DNA of 64,000 nucleotides, taken from the NCBI RefSeq assembly GCF_964340395.1, contig NC_135551.1, positions 23,717,003 to 23,781,002 on the forward strand, given 5' to 3'. The stretch comes from Glandiceps talaboti. Lineage: Eukaryota; Hemichordata; Enteropneusta; Spengelidae. Under the pieces are notes generated by a model. It saw nothing but the letters and a program-made list of their open reading frames with translations, did not search any database and had not been told where the DNA came from. Both the position numbers and the translations under genes were made by a program. Every line of letters begins with the position of its first letter. Positions within the stretch are counted from its first letter, which is position 1. Shown piece by piece: positions 12,600-25,500 of this stretch.

Positions 12600-15500
12600 C
12601 TTGTTTTTGACCTTCCTTTACCAATCTTAGACTAAAGTACTAAAATTTATTACAAAAATGTTCGCAATTTTCGTTTTAAACATGTACAAATGTAACTACA
12701 TTTTTGTATGAGGCCAGACACCAGAGTTATACCTAGCCTTGCAAACTATGCTCTATTCCAAATTCATTCATGCTACAACAACACTGTCACTGTTTCTCAC
12801 CTACTTCTATCCATCTTAGTCTAAACTATTAAAATTTATTACAAAAATGTCCGCCATTTTGATTTTTAGCATGTAACTAGGAGACCAGACACCAGAGTTA
12901 CCTAGACTTACAAACTATGCTCTATTCCAAATTGATTCATGCTACAACAACACTGTCACTGTTTTTCACCTATTTCTATCCATCTTAGACTAAACTACTA
13001 AAATTTATTAGAAAAATGTCAGCCATTTTGATTTTTAGCATGTAACTAGGAGACCAGACACCAGAGTTACCTAACCTTACAAACTATGCTCCTTTCCAAA
13101 TTGAATCATGCTACAACAACACTGTCACTGTTTCTCACCTACTTCTATCCATCTTAGACTAAACTACTAAAATTTATTAGAAAAATGTCCGCCATTTTGA
13201 TTTTTAGCATGTAACTAGGAGACCAGACACCAGAGTTACCTAACCTTACAAACTATACTCCTTTCCAAATTCATTCATGCTACAATAACACTGTCACTGT
13301 TTTTCACCTATTTCTATCCATCTTAGACTAAACTACTAAAATTTGTTAGAAAAATGTCAGCCATTTTGATTTTTAGCATGTAACTAGGAGACCAGACACC
13401 AGAGTTACCTAGCCTTACAAACTATACTCTTTTCCAAATTCATTCATGCTACAATAACACTGTCACTGTTTTTTACCTATTTCTATCCATCTTAGACTAA
13501 ACTACTAAAATTTGATAGAAAAATGTCCGCCATTTTGATTTTTAGCATGTAACTAGGAGACCAGACACCAGAGTTACCTAACCTTACAAACTATACTCCT
13601 TTCCAAATTGAATCATGCTACAATAACACTGTCACTGTTTTTCACCTATTTCTATCCATCTTAGACTAAACTACTAAAATTTATTAGAAAAATGTCCGCC
13701 ATTTTGATTTTTAGCATGTAACTAGGAGACCAGACACCAGAGTTACCTAACCTTACAAACTATACTCCTTTCCAAATTCATTCATGCTACAATAACACTG
13801 TCACTGTTTTTCACCTATTTCTATCCATCTTAGACTAAACTACTAAAATTTATTAGAAAAATGTCAGCCATTTTGATTTTTAGCATGTAACTAGGAGACC
13901 AGACACCAGAGTTACCTAACCTTACAAACTATACTCCTTTCCAAATTGAATCATGCTACAATAACACTGTCACTGTTTTTCACCTATTTCTATCCATCTT
14001 AGACTAAACTACTAAAATTTGTTAGAAAAATGTCAGCCATTTTGATTTTTAGCATGTAACTAGGAGACCAGACACCAGAGTTACCTAACCTTACAAACTA
14101 TACTCCTTTCCAAATTGAATCATGCTACAATAACACTGTCACTGTTTTTCACCTATTTCTATCCATCTTAGACTAAACTACTAAAATTTGTTAGAAAAAT
14201 GTCTGCCATTTTGATTTTTAGCATGTAACTAGGAGACCAGACACCAGAGTTACCTAACCTTACAAACTATACTCCTTTCCAAATTGAATCATGCTACAAT
14301 AACACTGTCACTGTTTTTCACCTATTTCTATCCATCTTAGACTAAACTACTAAAATTTGTTAGAAAAATGTCAGCCATTTTGATTTTTAGCATGTAACTA
14401 GGAGACCAGACACCAGAGTTACCTAGCCTTACAAACTATACTCCTTTCCAAATTGAATCATGCTACAATAACACTGTCACTGTTTTTCACCTATTTCTAT
14501 CCATCTTAGACTAAACTACTAAAATTTATTAGAAAAATGTCAGCCATTTTGATTTTTAGCATGTAACTAGGAGACCAGACACCAGAGTTACCTAACCTTA
14601 CAAACTATACTCCTTTCCAAATTGAATCATGCTACAATAACACTGTCACTGTTTTTCACCTATTTCTATCCATCTTAGACTAAACTACTAAAATTTGTTA
14701 GAAAAATGTCAGCCATTTTGATTTTTAGCATGTAACTAGGAGACCAGACACCAGAGTTACCTAACCTTACAAACTATACTCTTTTCCAAATTGAATCATG
14801 CTACAATAACACTGTCACTGTTTTTCACCTATTTCTATCCATCTTAGACTAAACTACTAAAATTTGTTAGAAAAATGTCAGCCATTTTGATTTTTAGCAT
14901 GTAACTAGGAGACCAGACACCAGAGTTACCTAGCCTTACAAACTATACTCTTTTCCAAATTCATTCATGCTACAATAACACTGTCACTGTTTTTTACCTA
15001 TTTCTATCCATCTTAGACTAAACTACTAAAATTTGTTAGAAAAATGTCCGCCATTTTGATTTTTAGCATGTAACTAGGAGACCAGACACCAGAGTTACCT
15101 AGCCTTACAAACTATACTCCTTTCCAAATTGAATCATGCTACAATAACACTGTCACTGTTTTTCACCTATTTCTATCCATCTTAGACTAAACTACTAAAA
15201 TTTATTAGAAAAATGTCCGCCATTTTGATTTTTAGCATGTAACTAGGAGACCAGACACCAGAGTTACCTAGCCTTACAAACTATACTCCTTTCCAAATTC
15301 ATTCATGCTACAATAACACTGTCACTGTTTTTCACCTATTTCTATCCATCTTAGACTAAACTACTAAAATTTATTAGAAAAATGTCCGCCATTTTGATTT
15401 TTAGCATGTAACTAGGAGACCAGACACCAGAGTTACCTAGCCTTACAAACTATACTCCTTTCCAAATTCATTCATGCTACAATAACACTGTCACTGTTTT

Positions 15501-16990
15501 TCACCTATTTCTATCCATCTTAGACTAAACTACTAAAATTTATTAGAAAAATGTCCGCCATTTTGATTTTTAGCATGTAACTAGGAGACTAGACACCAGA
15601 GTTACCTAACCTTACAAACTATACTCCTTTCCAAATTGAATCATGCTACAATAACACTGTCACTGATTTTCACCTATTTCTATCCATCTTAGACTAAACT
15701 ACTAAAATTTATTAGAAAAATGTCCGCCATTTTGATTTTTAGCATGTAACTAGGAGACCAGACACCAGAGTTACCTAACCTTACAAACTATACTCCTTTC
15801 CAAATTGAATCATGCTACAATAACACTGTCACTGTTTTTCACCTATTTCTATCCATCTTAGACTAAACTACTAAAATTTGTTTGAAAAATGTCCGCCATT
15901 TTGATTTTTAGCATGTAACTAGGAGACCAGACACCAGAGTTACCTAACCTTACAAACTATACTCCTTTCCAAATTGAATCATGCTACAATAACACTGTCA
16001 CTGTTTTTTACCTTTTTCTATCCATCTTAGACTAAACTACTAAAATTTGTTAGAAAAATGTCAGCCATTTTGATTTTTAGCATGTAACTAGGAGACCAGA
16101 CACCAGAGTTACCTAGCCTTACAAACTATACTCCTTTCCAAATTGAATCATGCTACAATAACACTGTCACTGATTTTCACCTATTTCTATCCATCTTAGA
16201 CTAAACTACTAAAATTTATTAGAAAAATGTCCGCCATTTTGATTTTTAGCATGTAACTAGGAGACCAGACACCAGAGTTACCTAACCTTACAAACTATAC
16301 TCCTTTCCAAATTGAATCATGCTACAATAACACTGTCACTGTTTTTCACCTATTTCTATCCATCTTAGACTAAACTACTAAAATTTATTAGAAAAATGTC
16401 CGCCATTTTGATTTTTAGCATGTAACTAGGAGACCAGACACCAGAGTTACCTAACCTTACAAACTATACTCCTTTCCAAATTGAATCATGCTACAATAAC
16501 ACTGTCACTGTTTTTCACCTATTTCTATCCATCTTAGACTAAACTACTAAAATTTATTAGAAAAATGTCCGCCATTTTGATTTTTAGCATGTAACTAGGA
16601 GACCAGACACCAGAGTTACCTAACCTTACAAACTATACTCCTTTCCAAATTGAATCATGCTACAATAACACTGTCACTGTTTTTCACCTATTTCTATCCA
16701 TCTTAGACTAAACTACTAAAATTTATTAGAAAAATGTCCGCCATTTTGATTTTTAGCATGTAACTAGGAGACCAGACACCAGAGTTACCTAGCCTTACAA
16801 ACTATACTCCTTTCCAAATTCATTCATGCTACAATAACACTGTCACTGTTTTTCACCTATTTCTATCCATCTTAGACTAAACTACTAAAATTTATTAGAA
16901 AAATGTCCGCCATTTTGATTTTTAGCATGTACATGTACATGTAACTGAGACCGGACACCAGAGTTACATGTACCTAGCCTTGCAAACTTT
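12600..16990 (+). repeat. 169-bp tandem satellite, about 25 units
   Basis: The word GCCATTTTGAT recurs at 12853, 13022, 13191 and so on to 16909: 25 occurrences spaced exactly 169 bp with no net indel. A diverged unit lies upstream (about 12600-12780) and the last unit is diverged and has an ACATGTACATGT expansion (about 16928-16941). Each unit holds GTC(C/A)GCCATTTTGATTTTT, AGCATGTAACTAGGAGACC, AGACACCAGAGTTACCTA(A/G)CC, a CACTGTCACTG block and ATCCATCTTAGACTAAACTA. Internal units differ at only a few recurrent sites. No coding frame crosses it. Unit length is near a nucleosome repeat and near known centromeric satellites, but a centromere role is only a guess. Confidence 0.97.
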
Positions 16991-17323
16991 GCTCTTTTCC
17001 AAATCTCATTTAACAGAAACATAACTAGCAAAAGAAATCATGATCAAATACTACACCAATACTTTGACCATAAATATTTGCAAGTTTTAGAGTTGAACAA
17101 TAAATGTATTAATCCTTTGTTAACTTTCTTATCTCTTACAGGTTTGTTACACAGTACATAACAGATGTCCTATTCAAAGAAGCTGTTGTTTTGCTCGTCT
17201 CTAAGAGAAAAAAAATAACTTCAGACTCTATGTGTAGTAAAACAGAAATTTAGATCTTAAATCAATTAGTTGTGCACAAGGACATGAGCTCTATTTTGAA
17301 CATTTTTAATACAATTGAAATGA

Positions 17324-17325
<2 letters not shown>
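16991..17325. other. Spacer after the satellite, nothing recognised
   Basis: Unique AT-rich sequence between the 169-bp array and a TG microsatellite; no gene or repeat family recognised. Confidence 0.4.

Positions 17326-17368
<43 letters not shown>
17326..17368. repeat. (TG)n microsatellite
   Basis: About 21 TG units. It forms one end of a dispersed repeat that, inverted, ends in (CA)n at 35050-35110 and 49085-49140. Confidence 0.95.
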
Positions 17369-17371
<3 letters not shown>

Positions 17372-18760
17372 CAACTTAGTCGAAAACTGCAGTCCGATTT
17401 CTTTGATACTTGGTGGTCATGTTATATTGGATGTCTAGTAGTGAAATTGTTCAAATGAAAATGATCACATCAGATATATGGGTTTTGGGTCAAAAATGTG
17501 ATTTTTGTCAAAGAATTTAAACTACAAAACTACTGGGCAGATTGGCCTGAAATTTGGTGGGAACATTCTCAGGGGTGTGTAAATTAAGATTTGTTCATGA
17601 CATGATGTTTCCATGTGTAATATGCAAAGTAGGGCTTTTTGGTTAAAAACCTACAATTCCAAAACTACTCAGTAGATTGGGCTGAACTTTTAACAGGGAT
17701 GTATCTGCCGGTGTATAGATGAAGAAATATTAAGCATATAATGATCTCATCAGTAACATCCAAATTAGGTGTAAACATGTAAATTGGTCAAAAATTTATA
17801 TCTCAAAAAGTACTTGGTCAGGGAAACTGAAATTTGGTGAGATGGTTCTAGAAGTGTTGTTCTGCAGATTTCCTTTAGAATAGTTTGACACAATTGGCCC
17901 TAGCAACCATGACCATGGCCTTAGCAACAACCAAATGGCAGTATATTTTGGTTAAATAAGAACACCATCTGGTAGGCAGTTAGTAAACATTCAAAAAATG
18001 TATGCAAATATCCCTAGCAACAGTGGCCCCGCCCATGGCAACAGCCCAATAATCACATATGTGACAAACATAACATGTTTGGATAGGCAACTGGATAGTC
18101 ATTCAACAAATGAACACCTATTTTTAGAATGGACTAGCATATGGATAAATATTTTAAAAAACTACAGTTGTGCTACATCGCCATTGGCAGTATTTTGGAA
18201 AACAATAGTTGTGCTACAATGCCATTTTATATTTCTTTTTTTCTAAATATTTTTTTTCATATCTGAGGTAGTTATGTTTTTCATTGTTCTCCATATGCTC
18301 TCTGTTTTTGGTTTCTTCTCATCAGATGTACAGTCATTACATTTTGGAAGAAAAGTTTTATATTGTCTTTTTAAATTGATGTCAGTTTGTGCATCCACCA
18401 ATTCTTGCGAGACTTCATAATTTTTGTGATGTTACAATTTTTTTCTTGAACTTGTTAATAAAAAGGTTAGGGTCGGCAGTGAAAAACTAGGCAGGGTCAG
18501 ATAACCGGAATCAAACAATTATTTTTTTTTATTGCTTTAAGAATTATTCAGAACATGATGATTCCATTATTGATATGCAAATTATGGCTAAAATGTGTCT
18601 TTTTGGTAAAATAATCTTTAATTCCAAAAGTAATGAGCTGGAAATTAATTTGAATGGCTCTTGGGGTATATAGATGAAGAAGTGTTAAGCATATGATGAT
18701 CTCATCAGTGACATGAAAATTAGGTATAAAAATGTGAATTTTGTTTAATCTTGTCTCTTG
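17369..18760 (-). repeat. Dispersed repeat family with internal ~115-bp monomers
   Basis: The text GGCAGATTGGCCTGAAATTTGG...ACATGATG...GATATGCAAATTA recurs within the element every 115-130 bp (about 17525, 17650, 17770, and again about 18545-18740). In inverted orientation it matches 34570-35110 and 48590-49140. The 18460-18530 part belongs to the ATGAAAAACTAGxxxGGGT repeat family. A 17998-18246 open frame inside has no domain. No transposase or RT is visible; probably a nonautonomous element. Confidence 0.65.
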
Positions 18761-19059
18761 GCTCTCTTCGTTGGTGTAAACACACGTGTTTTTGTAATTT
18801 GTACTTCAAGCACTTGTTAAATGAGAATGTTAAAAGACACAATCTTTTGTCATTAGAAAAATTTTGGATATTGCAAAGAGATATAGTCATATAACTTAAA
18901 TCATGGATAATATTAATAAGTAATAAAATGTAAAATGAACAGAAAACCAGTGTGGACTTCTATATATCTGACAATTTTACATGTTATACACAGAGTGAAG
19001 CTAGCATGTAAGTGGTGAATGATTTCATTTTATTTGATTCAGTTTTATTTTTTGTTGTT

Positions 19060-19150
19060 GAATGAGACTGATTTTAGGGAGCGATCAGATTTTACGCTGA
19101 CTTTTTGTTCACCCCACCCCTGCTGACAAATAAAAAAACACTGCAATATA
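19060..19150 (+). repeat. Fragment of the G-run dispersed repeat
   Basis: GGGAGCGATCAGATTTTACG, then GACTTTTTGTTCACCCC, matches the reverse complement of 60560-60600 (end of the family near 60420-60625). Confidence 0.5.
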
Positions 19151-19725
19151 TAAAGCTCTTTAGGCAGGAACCCTATGAGAAGTATGATTGTCTGTTCATA
19201 GCTGTGCAAAATATTCATGGTTTTAGTAACCAAAAGTTCTAGGATATCTCTTACATTGAGTGAACTATTATCATTATAGATTAATTCAGCTAATTATAAA
19301 GTACATTATTAGAAATGAAATTAACATAATTGTAAACCTAGGGGTTTCAGTAAGTTTCAAAGTAGGGAGAGAACTTGAAAAAGTGTCGGGAGAAGTGAAT
19401 GCTATGCCCATGCGTGCATGCTATACAAGTGGGAGGGGGTGTCCCCCTCCCATGGTAAGATCTTTTGAAAAATGAACACCTTTTGGAGGCCATTTAGAGC
19501 ACCATTCATAAGTAAAACACAACTTAGTTATATCATAAAAGTATCACTAATTTTAGGGTTTCAAAAGTTTAAATCATTCCAAGTCATATTGACACAAATG
19601 ATAATGAAAAAAAGATCAAGTACAAAGTATAGTATAGTTTGTTTTATTTATTTACTTGCCCTATGTGGGCTTACCAAGTGAACATTTTGTTCTATACAAA
19701 TACATCCACTGGGCTTATAATAGTG
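19151..19725. other. Intergenic, short G/C hairpin
   Basis: No gene recognised; the two open frames (19260-19475, 19472-19681) have no domain. GGGAGGGGG-TGT-CCCCCTCCC at 19431-19451 is a perfect 9-bp stem, like the GGGGGAGACCCCC stems near 31240 and 31485. Confidence 0.4.
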
Positions 19726-22235
19726 TATGGTACTATACTATAAACTATACAAGACTATATACTATATACTATGCTATGCTATATACTATATACTATATTA
19801 TACTATACTATATACTGTACTATACAATATACTGTACAATACTATACTATAATATTCTATACCTATACTATATTATATAGTATATAGTCTAGTATGGTAG
19901 TCTAGTATAGTATAGTATAGTAGAGTATAGTAATGTATACTATATGGTATATAGTCGTGTAGTATAGTAGAGTATAGTATATGGTATATAGTATAGTGTA
20001 GTATAGTAGAGTATAGTATATGGTGAATAGTAGAGTATAGTATAGTATATGGTATATAGCATAGTATAGTATAGTATCGTATATAGTCAAGTATAGTATA
20101 TAGTATAATATAGTATATTATATAATATAGTATAGTATATGGTGTATAGCATGATAGCATAGTATAATATAATATAGTATAGTGTGGTATAATATAGTAG
20201 AGTAGAGTATATGGAATATAGTATAGTGTAGTGTAGTGTAGTATAGTATAGTATTAAATCAAGTATAGTATAGTATATCATATAGTATGGTATATAGTAA
20301 ATTATAGTGTATAGTATAGTATAGTATATGGTATATAGTATAGTATACTCTACTATATAGTATAGTATACTATATACCAGACTATACTATATACTGTACT
20401 ATATAGTATACTATACTATATTATACTATACTATATAGTATACTATACTATACTGCATGTATATACTAAACTATACTATACTATACTGTACTATATACCA
20501 GACTATAATGCTATATTGCTATAATGCTATGTACTGTACTATATATTAAACTATACTATATACTATGTATTTTATTATGCTATATACTATATACTATACT
20601 TTACTATTCTGCACTATACTATACTGTACTATACTACACTATACTATACTATAATATACTACACTGTACTGTATAATGTACTATACTATATTATACTATA
20701 CTATACTATGCTATGCTATATACCATAAACTATACTATTTTATACTATACTATATACTAGACTATGCTATATACTGTACTATATACTATACTATATTATA
20801 CTGTATACTATACTATACCATACTATACTATACTATACTATACTATTCTATACTACTAGTATACTATATACTATACTATATACCATACTACATAGTATAG
20901 TATACTATATACTGTACAATACTATACTATATTATTCGATACCTATACTATAATATATAGTACATATTATATATAGTCTAGTATAGTACATTATATAGTA
21001 TAATATATAGTATAGTATACTGGTAGTATGGTATAGTACATAGTATAGTATAGTAGAGTATATGTTATTTTGTGTAGTATAGTATAGTACATAGTATAGT
21101 GTAGTATATATTATAATATAGTATATTATATAGTATAGAATAGTATAGTATAGTATAATATAGTAGAGTATATAGTATAGTGTAGTGTAGTATAGTATAG
21201 CATAGTATATCATATAGTATGGTATATAGTAAAGTATAGTATATGGTATATAGTATAGCATATCATAGTATAGTATTGTATATTATAGTATATAATAGTA
21301 TAGTATAGTATATTATGGTATAATATACTAGAGTATAGTAGAGTATGTGGAATATAGTATAGTGTAGTGTACATTGTAGTATAGTATAGCATAGTATATC
21401 ATATAGTATGGTATATAGTAAAGTATAGTATATGGTATATAGTATAGCATAGCATAGTATAGTATTGTATATTATAGTATATAATAGTATAGTATAGTAT
21501 AGTATAGTATATTATGGTATAATATACTAGAGTATAGTAGAGTATGTGGAATATAGTATAGTTTAGTGTATAGTATAGCATACTATACCATACCGTACTA
21601 TACTATATACTGTACAATACAATACTATAATATTATTCTATACCTATACTATCATATATAGTCTAGCATAGTATAGTATAGTAGAGCATATGGTATATAG
21701 TATAGCATAGCAAAGTATAGTATAGTCTAGTATAGTATAGTATAATATACTAGAGTATAATAGAGTATATGGAATATAGTGTATAGTGTATATTATAGTG
21801 TAGTGTATAGTATAGCATACTATACCATACAGTACTATATAATATACTCTACTATATACAGTACAATAATATACTATAATATTATTCTATACCTACACTA
21901 TTGTATACAGTATAGAGTCTAGTATAGCATAGTATAGTATAGTATAGTATAGTGTAGTAGATTATAGTATAGTAGAATATATGGAATATAGTGTATAGTG
22001 TATATTATAGTGTAGTGTATAGTATAGCATACTATACCATACAGTACTGTATAATATACTCTACTATATACTGTACAATAATATACTATAATATTATTCT
22101 ATTCCTACACTATCGTATATAGTATAGAGTCTAGTATAATCTAGTATAGTCTAGTCTAGTATAGTATAGTATAGTGTAGTAGATTATAGTATAGTAGAGT
22201 ATGTGGTATATAGTATAGTATACAGTCCAGTATAT

Positions 22236-22453
22236 TGATGGCGCAAATCGAGAGATCTGATTGATCTAGGCATCGAACTAGCGAGTCTAAACTGAGCGAT
22301 AATGCACAGTTGGCACGTGTCAAAATTTTGATGTTCTCTCACTGTTCGTCTACGAACATTATAGTCCGCGCAGGGATGGGGGCACAAATGAAACCAGAAA
22401 ATGTTGCGTCATATCTTGTTTCCGACAGTTTCAATATACTGGTATAATATAAT
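22236..22453. other. Unique island in the pentanucleotide array
   Basis: About 220 bp of normal-complexity, GC-richer DNA (GGCGCAAATCGAGAGATC ... GTCCGCGCAGGGATGGGGG) inside the satellite, ending at the foldback hairpin. No domain is recognisable in either strand. Confidence 0.6.
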
Positions 22454-22570
22454 AGCGATAAACCACCCCTGGGAATGGTATACCACTCGGTTTTGACCAG
22501 TGAACGAAATATATTGAGTTCACTGCTCAAAACCGAGTGGTATACCATCCCCAGGGTGTGGTTTATTGCT
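22454..22570. repeat. Foldback hairpin, 52-bp arms
   Basis: Left arm 22454-22505 (AGCGATAAACCAC ... CAGTGAAC) and right arm 22518-22570 are inverted copies, with only about four mismatches and one 1-nt gap around a 12-nt loop. The core words ATGGTATACCACTCGG and CCGAGTGGTATACCAT pair perfectly. It could be a MITE or foldback element, or an intermediate of the strand switching in the array. No target-site duplication is clear. Confidence 0.85.
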
Positions 22571-25500
22571 TAAGTATACTATAGTATAATAGAGTATAGT
22601 AGAGTATATGGTATATGGTATAGTGTCGTGTAGTATAGTATAGTATAGTATGGTATAATATACTAGTATATGGAATATAGTATAGCATAGAGTAGGTTAT
22701 AGTATAGCATACTATAGCATACCTATACTATTGTATATAGTATATAGTCAAGCATAGTATCATATAAAATTAGTATAGTATAGTATAGTATAGTATAGTC
22801 AAGTATAGTATCGTATAAAATTAGTATAGTATAGTATAGTATAGTATAGGATAGTATATTCTAGTATAGTATAGTATGGTACAATATAGTAGTGTATAGT
22901 AGAGTATATTGAATATAGCATAGTGTAGTGTTGCTTAGTATAGTATATAGGCAAGTGTAGTATATAGTATAATATAGTATATTATATAGTAGAGTATATA
23001 GTATAGTATAGTGTATCGTATATATTATAGCATAGGATAGTATTGTATAGTATATGGTATATTATACTATACTGTACTATATAGTAGACTATGATATATA
23101 CTATACACTGTACTATATAGTATACTACACTATATTATACTATATTATATACTATACTATACTATATACTATAGTATACTATACTATACTATATATTATA
23201 CTATGCTATATACTATATATTAAACTATACTGTACTGTACTATATACTACACTATGCTATTAACTATGTATTTAACTATGCTATATACTATATACTATAA
23301 TATACTAAACTAGACTATGCTATACTATATACTATACTAGACTGTACTATATACTATACTAGACTATACTATACTAGACTATACTATGCTATGCTATACT
23401 ATACTATATACTACACTACACTAAACTATATACTCTACTCTAATATTCTATACTATACTATTCTATACTATACTATATACTAGACTATGCCATATACTGT
23501 ACTATATACTACACTATACTATACTATTCTATACTATACTATACTATATACTACACTATGCTATATACTCGTGTACTATATACTATACTATATACTGTAC
23601 TATATACTCGTCTTTACTATAAAATATATACTATAATATACAATACTATACTATATACTAGACTATACTATGCTATACTGTACTATATACTAGACTATGC
23701 TATATACTGTATACTGTACTATATATTTTAATATACTATATATGATAAACTATATTATACTATACACTATACTATACAATATACACTGTACTATACTATA
23801 CTATACTATGCTATATACTAGACTATACTATATACTATATTTTGTACTATATACTATACTATACTGTACTATGCTATACTATACTATGCTATACTATACT
23901 ATATACTATACTATATTATACTATACACTATACTGTACAATATACACTGTACTTTACTATACTATACTATGATATATACTAGACTACGCTATATACTATA
24001 TACTGTACTATATACTAGACTATACTATCTAATGTACTATATACTATGCTATACTATACTATATACTACACTGCACTATACTATATACTCTACTCTAATA
24101 TACTATGCTATTCTATACTATACTATATACTAGACTATGCTATATACTGTACTATATACTACACTATACTTTACTATACTATACCATGCTATACTCTACT
24201 ATATACTAAACTATGCTATATACTGTATACTGTACTATATATTATACTATACTATATACTATAAACTATATTATACTATACACTATACTATACAATGCTA
24301 TAAACTAGACTATGCTATATACTATATACTGTACTATATACTATACTATACTCTACTGTACTATACTATATACCATACTATACTATATACTAGACTACAC
24401 TATATACTATACTATGCTATATACTATATACTACACATTATACTATACTATACTATACTGTACTGTACTCTACTGTACTATACTATATTATACTATATTA
24501 TACTGTACTATACTATACTATATAGTATAGTATACAATACTGTACTATACTATATACTAGACTATACTATATTCTGTACTATATATTATACTATACTATA
24601 TTATACAATACTATGCTATACTATATTATGCTATACTATACTATACTAGACTATACTATACTATATACTATACTATACTATACTATACTATACTATACTA
24701 TACTATACTGTATTATGCTATACTATACTATATACTAGACTATGCTATATAATATATTCTTTACTATATACTATACTATACTATACTATACTATACTATA
24801 CTATACTGCACTATATACTAGACTATGCTATATACTATACTATATACTACACTATACTATACTATTCTATACTATATTATACTATATACTAGACTATGCT
24901 ATATACTGTACTATATACTGTACTATATACTTGTGTTTACTATATACTATACTATATACTATATACTAGACCATTCTATACTGTACTGTACTATATACTA
25001 TACTATACTATACTATACTATACTATACTATACGATACTATACTAAATACTAGACTACACTATATACTATACTATGCTCTATACTATGTACCATACTATA
25101 CTATACCATACTATATAGTATAGTATACAATACTATACTGTATTATACTATACTATACTAGACTATACTATATTCTGTACTGTATATTATACTATACTAT
25201 ATTATACTATACTATGCTATATTATATTATGCTATGCTATACTATACTATATACTATACTATACTATACGATACTATACTAAATACTAGACTACACTATA
25301 TACTATACTATGCTCTATACTATGTACCATACTATACTATACCATACTATATAGTATAGTATACAATACTATACTGTATTATACTATACTATACTAGACT
25401 ATACTATATTCTGTACTGTATATTATACTATACTATATTATACTATACTATGCTATATTATATTATGCTATGCTATACTATACTATATACTATACTATAC

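Noticed and set aside
12853-16920. Could the 169-bp array be a CRISPR-like or regularly spaced repeat-spacer locus?
   Set aside because: The whole 169-bp unit is conserved, with no variable spacers, and the host is a eukaryote. It is a plain tandem satellite.
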